NCBI GenBank assembly: GCA_002412715.1
Contig: DHVP01000037.1
Span: 1 to 64,000 of the forward strand
Direction: 5' to 3'
Source of the DNA: Deltaproteobacteria bacterium UBA5205
GTDB lineage: Bacteria > Desulfobacterota > Syntrophorhabdia > Syntrophorhabdales > Syntrophorhabdaceae
DNA length: 64,000 nucleotides
Under the pieces are notes generated by a model that ran no database searches, was not told where the DNA came from, and saw only the letters and a program-made list of their open reading frames with translations. The position numbers and the translations under genes were made by a program. Shown piece after piece: positions 6,405 through 15,800 of this stretch (position 1 is the stretch's first letter; every line of letters begins with the position of its first letter).

Positions 6405-8786
6405 TTATGCCCTTAACGAAATTCCGTCAATTTTGGTCAGCTCGCCGATGATTTGTTCCTGCAAAGCATTGATACGTTCATCGGTGAGAGTATCTTCGTA
6501 TGATTGGAATACCACCCGCATGGATACACTCCGCATCTCCTTCCGGAACATATCAAATATCCCCACGGAAACGATAAGGGGTGAAATACCCTTGATCTTC
6601 TCAACAAGAATAGCTATCGGCACTCTGTCGTCCGCGTAAAACGAAAAATCCCTTGTAGATTGCGGATAACGGGGTATCGGCTTGTACTGAAGCGTCAAGT
6701 TCCCTTTTTCTAAGATTATATCAAATCGTAACTCAGCGCAATAAATAGTTTGTTCAATCTCATAGAGTTGAAGGATATCATCCCGAATGGCCCCAGCCCA
6801 ACCCGCCTTTATACCGTCAATCATGATATCGGCGCTGCGGCCATGATCCAGGAAGGGTTCCGTGGCAGCTTCCACCTGGCAGCTCACACCCAGCCTCTCC
6901 ACTAATCCTTCAATTGTGCCTTTGATGTCAAAAAAGTCATAGTCGGAGTGTTTTTCCTTCCATGAGTATTCCTTCTGCCGGCCCGTTATGGCAAAACACA
7001 GCATGGTCCGCTCGCTGATACCGCCGGCGCTTTCCTGGAAAAAGACCTTGCCTTTCTCGAAGAACCTGAGATTCTTCGCGCCCCTGTTGAGGTTATAGGC
7101 CATGCACCTGAGAACGGACGGCATCATCATCGTTCTCATGACTCCCCAATCCCGGGAGATAGGATTCATAATGGGCACGTACCGGCTGCGCTCGTCATCC
7201 CCGGGGATCAGGAAGTTCTCAATATCTTTGATGGAGAAGAATGAGAAATTGATGATCTCGTAAAAGCCCGTACCGAGACAATACTCCCTTATCAAGGTCA
7301 GAAAGCGTTCCTTCTGAGTGAGCTTCTGGGGTCTCAGCACAGCCACCGGACTTGTGTCGGGGATATGTTCGAACCCGTGGACCCGCGAGATTTCCTCGAC
7401 GATGTCGGCCGTTTCGCCGATGTCATGTCTGAAGTTGGGGACGGATACGACAAGGCCGTTCTCATCCTCTTTCGTGATGTGCAGGTCTATGGATCGCAGC
7501 GCCCGTGTGACGGCTTCATGGCTTATGTGGGTTCCCAGGAGGCCGTTAATGTTGCTGTAGGTGATATAGATCGTCCGGGACTCCCTCTTCTCGAAGATCT
7601 CCCGTTGGCCCTTGACCACCGTACCGCCCGCCAGTTCGTGCATGAGATACATCGCCCTCTCGGCGGCATATCCGACGTTGTCGATATCGACGCCCTTTTC
7701 AAACCTGAGCGAGGCCTCTGACCTGATCCCGAGCCGTCTTGCCGTCGCGCGGATGGAAAAAGGATTGAAATAGGCGCTCTCCAATGCCATGTTTTTGGTT
7801 GCGCCGGTGATCTCCGAGTTTTCCCCGCCCATGATACCCGCGACGGCCACGGGACCCGACCCGTCACAGATGAGTATGTCGCCGGTTTCAAGCGGCCTGT
7901 CGATACTGTCAAGGGTGCGGAAATTCGATGATCCCTGTGCTACCTTCACGTCGATCCTCGATTCCGTGAGGCGATCGAAGTCGAAGGCATGGAGCGGCTG
8001 ACCCAGTTCAAGCATGACATAATTGGTGACGTCCACTATGTTGTTGATGGGCCTCATGCCCGAGCGGGTGATCCTTCGCCGCATCCAGAAAGGGGAGGGT
8101 GCCAGCGATATTCCTTTTATCAGTTTCAGGACATAACGCGGGCACGCATTTGTGTCATGTATGGCGAGGTCTATCTCGTCTTCGACACGGCCATCTCCGT
8201 AGGCCTGCAGAGTGAAGTTGGGAAGCTTCGCTTTTTGTCTCAGAATACTGGCCACTTCCCTCGCTATACCGAAGACACTCAGGCAATCCCCCCGGTTGGG
8301 AGGCACGCTGACATCGAGTACCGTATCATGGGCAATGGGGAGATCGGCGAGGACGCTTCCCGGTGTGATAGTGTCAGGCAGGATGAATATGCCGCTGTGA
8401 TCGTCGGTAAGGCCCAGTTCCTTTTCGGAACAAAGCATGCCGAAAGATTCTATTCCGCGGACTTTTCGCTTGCCGACGACAAAGTCCTGGTCCAGGGCCG
8501 CACCTACCGTGGCGAGGGGAACCCTGTCATTGACGGAGATGTTGGATGCGCCGCAAACGACGGTGAGTTCTTCCCTGCCCGTGTCGATAGAACAGACGGA
8601 GAGGTTGTCGGCGTTGGGATGGGCATCGATCCTTGTGATGGTTCCCGCAATGACACCGGTAAACCGGGGCGCAAACTTCTCGAGACCTTCGACCTCCAGC
8701 CCCCTCATGGTGAGACGTTTTGCGAGATCCTCAGGTTCTATGTCAATGACAACAAATTCGTTCAGCCACTCGATGGGTACCTTCAA
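6405..8786 (-). CDS. pheT: Phenylalanyl-tRNA synthetase beta subunit
   Basis: Large subunit of the (alpha-beta)2 PheRS that charges tRNA-Phe. The 793 residues are full length. An EMAP-like tRNA-binding domain covers about residues 40-150 (GTITRIDAHPNADNLSVCSI). The B3/B4 editing region follows near 210-380, with PINNIVDVTNYVMLELGQPLHAFD. A B5 domain and the catalytic-like core (MNPISRDWGVMRTMMMPSVL) come next, and the anticodon-binding FDX-ACB domain is at the end (RYPQSTRDFSFYADDRVPI). It starts 11 bp downstream of pheS. Confidence 0.98.
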   Translation of the reverse strand: MKVPIEWLNEFVVIDIEPEDLAKRLTMRGLEVEGLEKFAPRFTGVIAGTITRIDAHPNADNLSVCSIDTGREELTVVCGASNISVNDRVPLATVGAALDQDFVVGKRKVRGIESFGMLCSEKELGLTDDHSGIFILPDTITPGSVLADLPIAHDTVLDVSVPPNRGDCLSVFGIAREVASILRQKAKLPNFTLQAYGDGRVEDEIDLAIHDTNACPRYVLKLIKGISLAPSPFWMRRRITRSGMRPINNIVDVTNYVMLELGQPLHAFDFDRLTESRIDVKVAQGSSNFRTLDSIDRPLETGDILICDGSGPVAVAGIMGGENSEITGATKNMALESAYFNPFSIRATARRLGIRSEASLRFEKGVDIDNVGYAAERAMYLMHELAGGTVVKGQREIFEKRESRTIYITYSNINGLLGTHISHEAVTRALRSIDLHITKEDENGLVVSVPNFRHDIGETADIVEEISRVHGFEHIPDTSPVAVLRPQKLTQKERFLTLIREYCLGTGFYEIINFSFFSIKDIENFLIPGDDERSRYVPIMNPISRDWGVMRTMMMPSVLRCMAYNLNRGAKNLRFFEKGKVFFQESAGGISERTMLCFAITGRQKEYSWKEKHSDYDFFDIKGTIEGLVERLGVSCQVEAATEPFLDHGRSADIMIDGIKAGWAGAIRDDILQLYEIEQTIYCAELRFDIILEKGNLTLQYKPIPRYPQSTRDFSFYADDRVPIAILVEKIKGISPLIVSVGIFDMFRKEMRSVSMRVVFQSYEDTLTDERINALQEQIIGELTKIDGISLRA

Positions 8787-8797
8787 TTAATCTCACC

Positions 8798-9808
8798 TCA
8801 GAACTGCGAAAGAAACCTGATATCGTTATAGTAAAACTGACGGATGTCGTCGATGCCGAACTTGATCATGGCGATGCGCTCAACCCCCATGCCGAAGGCA
8901 AAGCCGGTGATTTCTTCCTGATCGTAGCCGACGTTACGGAAAATCTGGGGATGGACCATGCCTGAACCGAGAATTTCGAGCCAGCCGGTGCCCTTGCATA
9001 CCCTGCAGCCCTGACCCCCGCATATCACGCAGGCGATGTCCACTTCCGCGGACGGTTCTGTGAACGGGAAATAGCTGGGGCGGAACCTCAGCGGTGTATC
9101 GGGGCCGAACATCTCATGGATGAATATGCTGAGAATCCCTTTCAGATCGGAGAAACGGACTTTCTTGTCGACCATCAGCCCTTCCACCTGATGGAACATC
9201 GGTGTATGGGAGATGTCGTTGTCGCAGCGGTAGACCGACCCGGGCGCGATGATTTTGACGGGGGGCAACTGCGCCTCCATGGTCCGTATCTGCACCGGGG
9301 ATGTGTGGGTCCTCAGAACGACCCCCGGCCGTATGTAAAAGGTGTCCTGCATATCCCGGGCGGGGTGGTCCGATGGGATGTTGAGCGACTCGAAGTTGTA
9401 GAATTCCGTCTCGATATCGGGGCCTTCCGCCACGGCGAAACCGAGGGATGCAAAGATCCTGATAATTTCCTCGAGCGTCAGAGTGATGGGATGTTTCTTG
9501 CCGAAAACAGGGGTCGTGCCCGGCATCGTGATATCGATCAGCGAGGCCTGTTCACGTTTTTGCCTTTCGATATCGTCGAAATGTTTTTCAAGCTCAGCGA
9601 GCCTCACGTCGGCCCAGGATTTTATTTCATTGATCGCCTTGCCGGCGTCACGGCGAAGGTCCTTATCCAGGGTCTTGAGCTGGTCGATATGTTCGGCGAA
9701 GAGCCCCTTTCTGCCGAGGATCGACACCTTGACGCGCTTCAAATCTTCAATATTGCCGATCCGTGATATTTCGCTATCGATCTTTTCTTTCAGTCCGCTT
9801 ATATCCAA
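8798..9808 (-). CDS. pheS: Phenylalanyl-tRNA synthetase alpha subunit
   Basis: Catalytic alpha subunit of PheRS, 336 residues. A coiled-coil N-terminal arm (about 1-90) is followed by the class II catalytic core: FNFESLNIPSDHPARDMQDTF, LRTHTSPVQIR, FHQVEGLMVD and the motif 3 region GFAFGMGVERIAM. A cysteine cluster (ACVICGGQGCRVCKGTGW, about residues 265-282) looks like a structural zinc site, seen in many bacterial PheS proteins. It begins 8 bp after rplT, in the standard order rplT-pheS-pheT. Confidence 0.98.
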   Translation of the reverse strand: MDISGLKEKIDSEISRIGNIEDLKRVKVSILGRKGLFAEHIDQLKTLDKDLRRDAGKAINEIKSWADVRLAELEKHFDDIERQKREQASLIDITMPGTTPVFGKKHPITLTLEEIIRIFASLGFAVAEGPDIETEFYNFESLNIPSDHPARDMQDTFYIRPGVVLRTHTSPVQIRTMEAQLPPVKIIAPGSVYRCDNDISHTPMFHQVEGLMVDKKVRFSDLKGILSIFIHEMFGPDTPLRFRPSYFPFTEPSAEVDIACVICGGQGCRVCKGTGWLEILGSGMVHPQIFRNVGYDQEEITGFAFGMGVERIAMIKFGIDDIRQFYYNDIRFLSQF

Positions 9809-9816
9809 GCGTCACC

Positions 9817-10176
9817 CTAATGCGTCACCACTGCCTTGACTTTCGCTACAACCTGCTCGAATCCCGCAGGATCGTTAACGGCCATATCGGCGAGTGATTT
9901 CCGGTTAAGGGCGATGTCGGCCACCTTCAGCCCGTTCATGAAACGGCTGTAAGGAATGCCGAAGGAACGGCAGGCTGCATTTATGCGTACGATCCACAGT
10001 GCCCTGAAATCCCGTTTGCGTTCTTTTCTTCCCCGGTAGGCATACTTGAGGGCTTTAAAGACGGCCCTTTTTGCTACGCTGTAAACGTTCTTCCGGCGCT
10101 GGGTCATGCCCTTTGCAAGCTTGAATACCTTCTTTCTCCTCTGTCTTGCCTTGAATCCGCGTTTTGCCCTTGGCAT
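9817..10176 (-). CDS. rplT: 50S ribosomal protein L20
   Basis: Ribosomal protein L20 (119 residues), needed early in 50S assembly. Typical basic N-terminus (MPRAKRGFKARQRRKKVFKL) and core RDFRALWIVRINAACRSFG, GLKVADIALNRKSLADMA. It sits between rpmI (24 bp upstream) and pheS. In some bacteria L20 represses its own operon through mRNA binding; no such structure is obvious in the short intergenic gaps here. Confidence 0.98.
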   Translation of the reverse strand: MPRAKRGFKARQRRKKVFKLAKGMTQRRKNVYSVAKRAVFKALKYAYRGRKERKRDFRALWIVRINAACRSFGIPYSRFMNGLKVADIALNRKSLADMAVNDPAGFEQVVAKVKAVVTH

Positions 10177-10200
10177 GGTACTATACCTCTCTCTACTTTT

Positions 10201-10398
10201 CTATGAATAGGGTAGTAATGATTTCATCTTTTTTGCATCGGCGGGATGGATCGTGTCGGTCCCTGAGAGCCGTCTCTTCTGCTTGGGTGTTTTTGCAGAG
10301 AGGAGATGGCTGTGAAAGGCCTTCCCGCGTTTGATCTTGCCGCCGCCCGTGATCTTCACGCGTTTCGCCAGCCCCCGATGGGTCTTTACCTTTGGCAT
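10201..10398 (-). CDS. rpmI: 50S ribosomal protein L35
   Basis: Ribosomal protein L35, 65 residues: MPKVKTHRGLAKRVKITGGGK, then KTPKQKRRLSGTDTIHPAD. I place the start at the ATG at 10398 because the family begins MPKxKT and the SD CAAGGAGGTTAAC lies just upstream. A frame-extending upstream start would add ten unrelated residues. It follows infC by 16 bp. Confidence 0.97.
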   Translation of the reverse strand: MPKVKTHRGLAKRVKITGGGKIKRGKAFHSHLLSAKTPKQKRRLSGTDTIHPADAKKMKSLLPYS

Positions 10399-10414
10399 GT
10401 TAACCTCCTTGGAA

Positions 10415-10936
10415 TTACAGGGGGGCAAAAATCATTACAATGTTTCTGCCGTCGAATCTGGACTTCTGCTCCAATTCCCCCACGTCTTTCAGTGATTCTA
10501 TAACCTTTTGAGCCAGTTTTTCACCCATGTCAATGTGAAGGATCTCTCTTCCCCTGAACATGATGATGATCTTCAATTTATGGCCTTCTTCCAGGAACCC
10601 TCTCAAATGCTTCATCTTGAACTGGAAGTCATGTTCCTCTATCTTGAGCCCCAGCTTCATCTCCTTGATCTGGATCACGGTCTGTTTCTTCTTTGCTTCC
10701 TGGGCCTTTTTGGCCAGTTGATACTTGTACTTGCCGTAATCCATGATCTTGCAGACCGGCGGTGCGGATTTCCCGGACACCTCCACAAGATCGAGTTCCC
10801 GTTCCTTGGCCATCCTCAAGGCATCTATTGTGGGAACGATGCCCAACTGTTCTCCGTTCTCGTCTATGAGACGTACTTCACGAACCCGGATCTTTTCGTT
10901 GACGTTAATGTCCTTGAAGTCTTTTCCTGCTGCTAT
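10415..10936 (-). CDS. infC: Translation initiation factor IF-3 (probable AUA start)
   Basis: IF-3 binds the 30S subunit and rejects initiation at wrong start codons or tRNAs. Both domains are present: N-terminal (NEKIRVREVRLIDENGEQLG, MDYGKYKYQ) and C-terminal (IKEMKLGLKIEEHDFQFK, then VMIFAPL). The frame has no ATG at its beginning. A GTG at 10945 shares its G with the SD AGGAGG, so it cannot be placed on the ribosome with normal spacing. The codon ATA at 10934-10936 lies 8 nt after AGGAGG, which is ideal. Known infC genes often use AUU, AUC or similar codons so that IF-3 limits its own synthesis. The start therefore gives 173 residues. The SD is embedded in the 3' end of thrS. Confidence 0.9.
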   Translation of the reverse strand: MAAGKDFKDINVNEKIRVREVRLIDENGEQLGIVPTIDALRMAKERELDLVEVSGKSAPPVCKIMDYGKYKYQLAKKAQEAKKKQTVIQIKEMKLGLKIEEHDFQFKMKHLRGFLEEGHKLKIIIMFRGREILHIDMGEKLAQKVIESLKDVGELEQKSRFDGRNIVMIFAPL

Positions 10937-10950
10937 AAGGCTCACCTCCT
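10934..10950 (-). promoter_or_regulatory. infC ribosome site and AUA start
   Basis: Minus strand: AGGAGG (10945-10950), an 8-nt spacer TGAGCCTT containing the thrS stop TGA, then ATA (10934-10936). Perfect SD strength combined with a non-AUG codon is the classic layout of IF-3 autogenous control. Confidence 0.75.
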
Positions 10951-12657
10951 GGTTATATTTTCATCCTTTACCCGGTCGACGAAATCGTCGAGGCTGATAT
11001 CCTTCAGCTCACCGCCGTCACGAACCCTGACGGTGAGAGTATTGCTCTCAGCTTCCTTCTTCCCCGCTATGACCATATAGGGGATTTTCTTTACCACACT
11101 TTCGCGGATTTTTAAACCTAGTTTTTCATTTCTCAGGTCCGTTTCCACCCGAACGCCTTCCCGAGCCAGCCTATCGGCGATATTATTCACGTAAGGGGCC
11201 TGCTCGTCCGTGATGTTCATAACCACGACCTGGGTGGGAGCGAGCCACAGCGGGAACTTCCCCGCGTAGTGTTCTATAAGGACGCCCATAAACCTCTCCA
11301 GGGCACCGAGTACAACCCTGTGGAGCATGACGGGCCGTTTTCTGAGACCGTCCGAGTCCGTATAATGGAGATCGAAACGCTCCGGAAGGGCAAAATCGCA
11401 CTGGATAGTGGCGCACTGCCATTTCCTGCCCAGGGCATCCTTCAATTTAATGTCTATCTTTGGACCGTAAAAGGCCCCGTCGCCTTCGTTGAGATCATAG
11501 GGCAGGCCTTCGGTGTCGAGAACTTCCTTGAGCGCCTTTTCGGCCCTTTCCCAATCCTCGTCGCTGCCGATGGACTTGGACGGCCTGGTACTGATCTCCA
11601 TCTCGAATTGAAAACCGAAAATGGCCATCACGTCCTGCACGAAACGGATGATGGCCAGGATCTCCTCGTGGAGTTGGTCGGGGCGAAGGAAGATGTGAGC
11701 ATCGTCCTGGGTGAATTCCCTGACCCTCATAAGCCCGTGAAGCACGCCCGATTTCTCGTGGCGGCAGACGGTTCCGAGTTCGAAATACCTCAGCGGCAGT
11801 TCACGGTAGCTTCGCACCTGCGATTTATAGACCATGATGTGCGAGAGGCAGTTCATCGGCTTGATGCCGTATTCGACCTCGTCGACCTTTGTGAAGTACA
11901 TATTCTCGCGATAATTCTCGAAGTGGCCCGACTTTTTCCACATATCCATCTTCAGGATATGGGGACCGACGACGAACTGGTAGCCCCGTTTCAGGTGCTC
12001 CCTGCGTTCGAAATCCTCGAGGAACCAGCGCAGAAGGGCGCCTTTTGGGTGATATATGACGAGTCCGGCGCCGACCTCGTCGGATATGCTGAAGAGGTCG
12101 AGGTCCTTCCCGATTCTCCTGTGGTCTCTCTTTTTCACTTCTTCAAGGAAGGTGAGGTGCTCCTTGAGTGATTTTTCATCGGCGAAGGCGGTGCCGTAAA
12201 TGCGCGTGAGCATCTTGTTGCGCTCATCGCCCCTCCAGTATGCGCCCGCAAGGCTCAAAAGCTTGAAGGCCTTGATCTTGCCCGTGGAGGGAAGGTGCGG
12301 TCCCCGGCAGAGGTCTGTGAACGAACCCTGGGTATAGGTGCTCACTTCGTCGTCGGTGAGGGCCTCGAGGAGTTCCACTTTGTAGGGTTCGCCCATTTCG
12401 GAGAACAGGGCGATCGCGTCCTGCCTTTTGAGGACCTTGCGCTCTATGGGAATATTCATGGCCGCGATCTCGTGCATGCGCTTTTCTATCTTCACCAGGT
12501 CATCTTCCGTGAAGCCCGGTTCATAATCAAAATCATAGTAGAATCCCGTTTCAATAGAAGGCCCTATGGCGACCTTGACCCCGGGAAAGAGGTCCCTGAC
12601 GGCCTGTGCCATGAGATGAGATGTGCTGTGACGTATTATGTCGAGGTTTTCATCCAT
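10942..12657 (-). CDS. thrS: Threonyl-tRNA synthetase, lacking the TGS domain
   Basis: Charges tRNA-Thr. At 571 residues it begins directly at the editing domain: IIRHSTSHLMAQAV supplies the two editing histidines (H9 and H13 region), and CRGPHLPSTGKIKAFKLLS continues it. The class II core holds GLMRVREFTQDDAHIF, the zinc/threonine site (CLSHIM region and the later histidine) and HRVVLGALERFMGVL. The anticodon domain ends at LDDFVDRVKDENITRR. The N-terminal TGS domain of about 60 residues is missing, and the 175 bp upstream have no room for a coding extension. The start is ATG at 12657 with AAAGGAT upstream. Its stop lies inside the infC ribosome site. Confidence 0.97.
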   Translation of the reverse strand: MDENLDIIRHSTSHLMAQAVRDLFPGVKVAIGPSIETGFYYDFDYEPGFTEDDLVKIEKRMHEIAAMNIPIERKVLKRQDAIALFSEMGEPYKVELLEALTDDEVSTYTQGSFTDLCRGPHLPSTGKIKAFKLLSLAGAYWRGDERNKMLTRIYGTAFADEKSLKEHLTFLEEVKKRDHRRIGKDLDLFSISDEVGAGLVIYHPKGALLRWFLEDFERREHLKRGYQFVVGPHILKMDMWKKSGHFENYRENMYFTKVDEVEYGIKPMNCLSHIMVYKSQVRSYRELPLRYFELGTVCRHEKSGVLHGLMRVREFTQDDAHIFLRPDQLHEEILAIIRFVQDVMAIFGFQFEMEISTRPSKSIGSDEDWERAEKALKEVLDTEGLPYDLNEGDGAFYGPKIDIKLKDALGRKWQCATIQCDFALPERFDLHYTDSDGLRKRPVMLHRVVLGALERFMGVLIEHYAGKFPLWLAPTQVVVMNITDEQAPYVNNIADRLAREGVRVETDLRNEKLGLKIRESVVKKIPYMVIAGKKEAESNTLTVRVRDGGELKDISLDDFVDRVKDENITRR

Positions 12658-12727
12658 TATGCTATCCTTTGATTACCCTGTTGCTTTTCACACCAGACCT
12701 GAAGAACGTTGTCTGAACAGAAAGATA

Positions 12728-12757
12728 TTATTACCATTTTTGTGTTTCTCTTGTCAA
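12728..12757 (-). promoter_or_regulatory. Likely promoter of the thrS-infC operon
   Basis: Minus strand TTGACA (12752-12757) is a perfect -35. An AT-rich -10 candidate, TAATAA (12728-12733), lies 18 bp on. The leader would be about 65 nt. No T-box-like structure was noticed. Confidence 0.45.
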
Positions 12758-12832
12758 TTCTTATAGTTAAAAAGATTAGGAAAAACATGACTTCAGGTGG
12801 CACGGCCCGGGATCTAAGGATTCGCCGTCCCT

Positions 12833-15800
12833 TTATTTCACCCCGGTTACGGGAAAATCCCGGCCGAAATTTCTGATGAGCGGCTCCTGTTTCCCCCGCG
12901 AGGCGGCCTTCATGCTGCGGAGCAGATAGGGATTTACCTCCAGGACGCTCACCTTTTTGTCGGAATTGAGATCGGCCTTTCCCGCAAATGCTTTCAGCAG
13001 AAAATGTGTGAAAAATCCGTTCCCTTCGTAATTATCTATGGCCTGCTGGTAGGTTTTCGAACCGGCCAGAATGTGCATGCCCAGGGCCCTGGCAAGGACG
13101 GATATGCGCGAATCGTAAAGTCCCAGGACGAAAACGCCCGCTCCGCCGGCCTGGCAGGTATCGAGGACGTATATTTGCCGAAGGGAAGGGATCGTCCTGG
13201 AAAACTCCATGAGTTCCACTGATGATATGGATGTTTCGCCGTCGAGGGTGGCCCCGTCAAAACCGGACGTGAAAAGGTAGTAAAGGTCATCCTGTGCGAC
13301 GCCGTGACTTGCCGCATAAAAGAGGAAGACATCCTCCGGGTGCATGCCGCGCGCCATGCGGTTCAGGCTTTTAAGAAACTGCAGTTTGGATGCGTCGGTG
13401 AGCACTTCGACGGAAACTTTCTCAAAGAGGGCGCCCGAGGCCTTCCTGATCAACGTCGCGAAATCTTTCGCGTCCTTCACGGCGAAGGAAAGGTTGATTT
13501 CCCTGTTCCTGAAATGGTCGTTGCCGGTGACAAGGGCAAACAACCGCGGTTTCCGCTGAGGCACATCCGCCTCGATGGTGACGGTCTTCAGGGAACTCAT
13601 GACCGTGTTCGGACCGTTGAAGGCTGCGAGTGACACGGTGTTTTCCCCCCGGATGAGCTCAATGTCATAGGAGAGCTCCTGAGTACCGGACCGTGGCGGC
13701 GCCTTGGCAATCTCAAGCCCCTGCTTGTCTGCGGACAGTCGTGCCGATACCGTTGCCGCACCGCGCGCAGCGATGCGGTAGGGGTTCAGGGCCCCGGTGC
13801 CCTGGGTGCCTTCCGCCGTGGCGGGCGGGGCGGCTATCCGGTAAATTCCCCTGGAATGGACGAGTTTCCCGTTATTGAATACCCTGACATCACCTATGCC
13901 GCCTCCGGAATCGCTCACCCTGACCTTGATCGACAGATGCCTTACGTCGACCTTTGTGCCGGAGACGGGAGACAGGATGGAAACCCCCGGGGCCGGGTTC
14001 CTGAGCGCCTCTTCGATACTGAGTCCGGCACTGTAGCCCGAGATGTCCTCACCTTTGAGCTTCATCATTACAAGGTCGGGGCGGTAGAAGACATCGTAGA
14101 ACTGATTGAAATCGTAGATATTTGTCCCTCTCGCACAATGAACCTTACGATCGAATTCGCCCGAGCCCGAGAAGAAGCCCTCGGGTGTGACGGTGACCGA
14201 GCTTGCCGGGAAGGTGAATATCGTTGCCCGCTCCCTTCCTTTTGCCAGATCCATGATCCTGATCCCGTCCTGGGTATGCTCGGCATATACCCCGCCGCCC
14301 GGGCTTATCGACAGTGAGCGGCCGGCGCCTGTATAGAAAGACCCCAGGGAGGCGAGGTCCGACGGGGTTTCGATGTCAGCGACCTGTTTTGCATCGGCCA
14401 GTCTGAAGACCTTTCTGCCCACGAGGAGATGACCGCCGTCCAGGGAAAAGGCAAGGATATCCGTTGCCAGGGGCTTTCGGTCGAGGCAGCGCGGGGATTC
14501 CCCTTCGCTGTAACGTCCGGCATCGATTGTCCTCACCGTGTCCTTGCCGCCCGCGTTCCATAGTTCGACGAATACCTGCTGCTCGTGCAGGGGATCTTTC
14601 GCGGTGCCCGTCGATACGTCCGTAAAAACTGTTTTTGCGATGTAATGCCCGTCAGGGCTGAATGCAAGGGCTTCCGTCGTTGTCTTTACCCCCGTCGCAT
14701 TTCCTTGAAGCGCCATGAAACGCCTGCCGTCGGACGCCCTGAAGACGTATGTTACGGGCTTTAGCGGGTTCGAACCGTCCACGGCGGCAAAGACGCGGCC
14801 GTCAGGACTTATCGCGAGACCTGTATTGAATTTGTCGTACGGGACCTTGAATTTCCCTGTTTGCCTGCCGCCCGGCATCTCCCAGATATAAATGTTTTCG
14901 AGGTCTCGTGCTATGAGGTATTTTCCGTTCTGGGAATAACCTATATTTTTGAACCTGTCGCCTTCTTCGGTGTGTTTTTCCCAGATCGTCGTTCCGTCAC
15001 GAAGGCTCACGAGCTTGAGGCGTGATAAAACGATGTCCTCTTCCCGCGGATTGTCGGGCATTCCTCTTTGTTCATTGAGGACGATTGAAGCGCCGTCAGG
15101 GGAGATTGCCAGATGGTCGGTCCATTTGCCTTCTTCGTAGATAGCCCTTCCCGTCCTTCTGTCCAGGTCATGGAGAGTTATGAGGTACGTAAGATAGTAT
15201 GCCCCGCTTCCCATCATGCCGCCGGCCCCTTCGGCGATGTACCGGGAGGCGGGACTGATTGCAAGGGATGTTCCCCTCCCCGATCTTCCCTCGTACGCTA
15301 CCTTCCAGTCGCCCGTGCCCAGCACCGTGATCTTTTCGGTTCGCCTGTCGGCGGACCGGTCGAGATAGACGAAGTATTTCCCGTTTTCGCTGAAGAAGCA
15401 GGGTAAACCCGCCCGGGTGACCGGAACGGTCGTCACGAGCGCCATGTCTGTTGTGCGGCGCACCTCGAGGGAGGTCCCGGCCGGTTTTCCTCCCGTACCG
15501 TCCTGCCGGAGCACGATAAGACTGCCGTCGCTGCTGAGGGCCAGGGCATTCCAGCCCGATGACCCTTTTCCACCGGCATCGAAAGGCTGCGACCGGATGA
15601 GCGAACCCTTCCCGGTGCTGAACAACTCAAGAGAGTACGCCTTTGATGACCTGTGAAAACAGGCGATGACGCCGCCCGAGGGAGACAGCAGAACATCGCC
15701 TGCTCCCGCGCACGTGAGGAAGCCCGTCGCAATTCCTTTCCTGACATCCCACAGGCCGATCCCGACTTTGACCGGATCATTGCCGGGACTCACGGCTGAA

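Noticed and set aside
7989..8831. 280-codon plus-strand frame opposite pheT
   Set aside because: It runs antisense through a full-length, well-conserved pheT, shows no family motif and has no ribosome site; long antisense frames are common at this GC content.
11269..12171. 300-codon plus-strand frame opposite thrS
   Set aside because: Antisense to a conserved catalytic core with no ribosome site or motif.
12658..12832. T-box or TGS-domain coding extension upstream of thrS
   Set aside because: No T-box consensus was seen, and the region contains stop codons in frame and the likely promoter.
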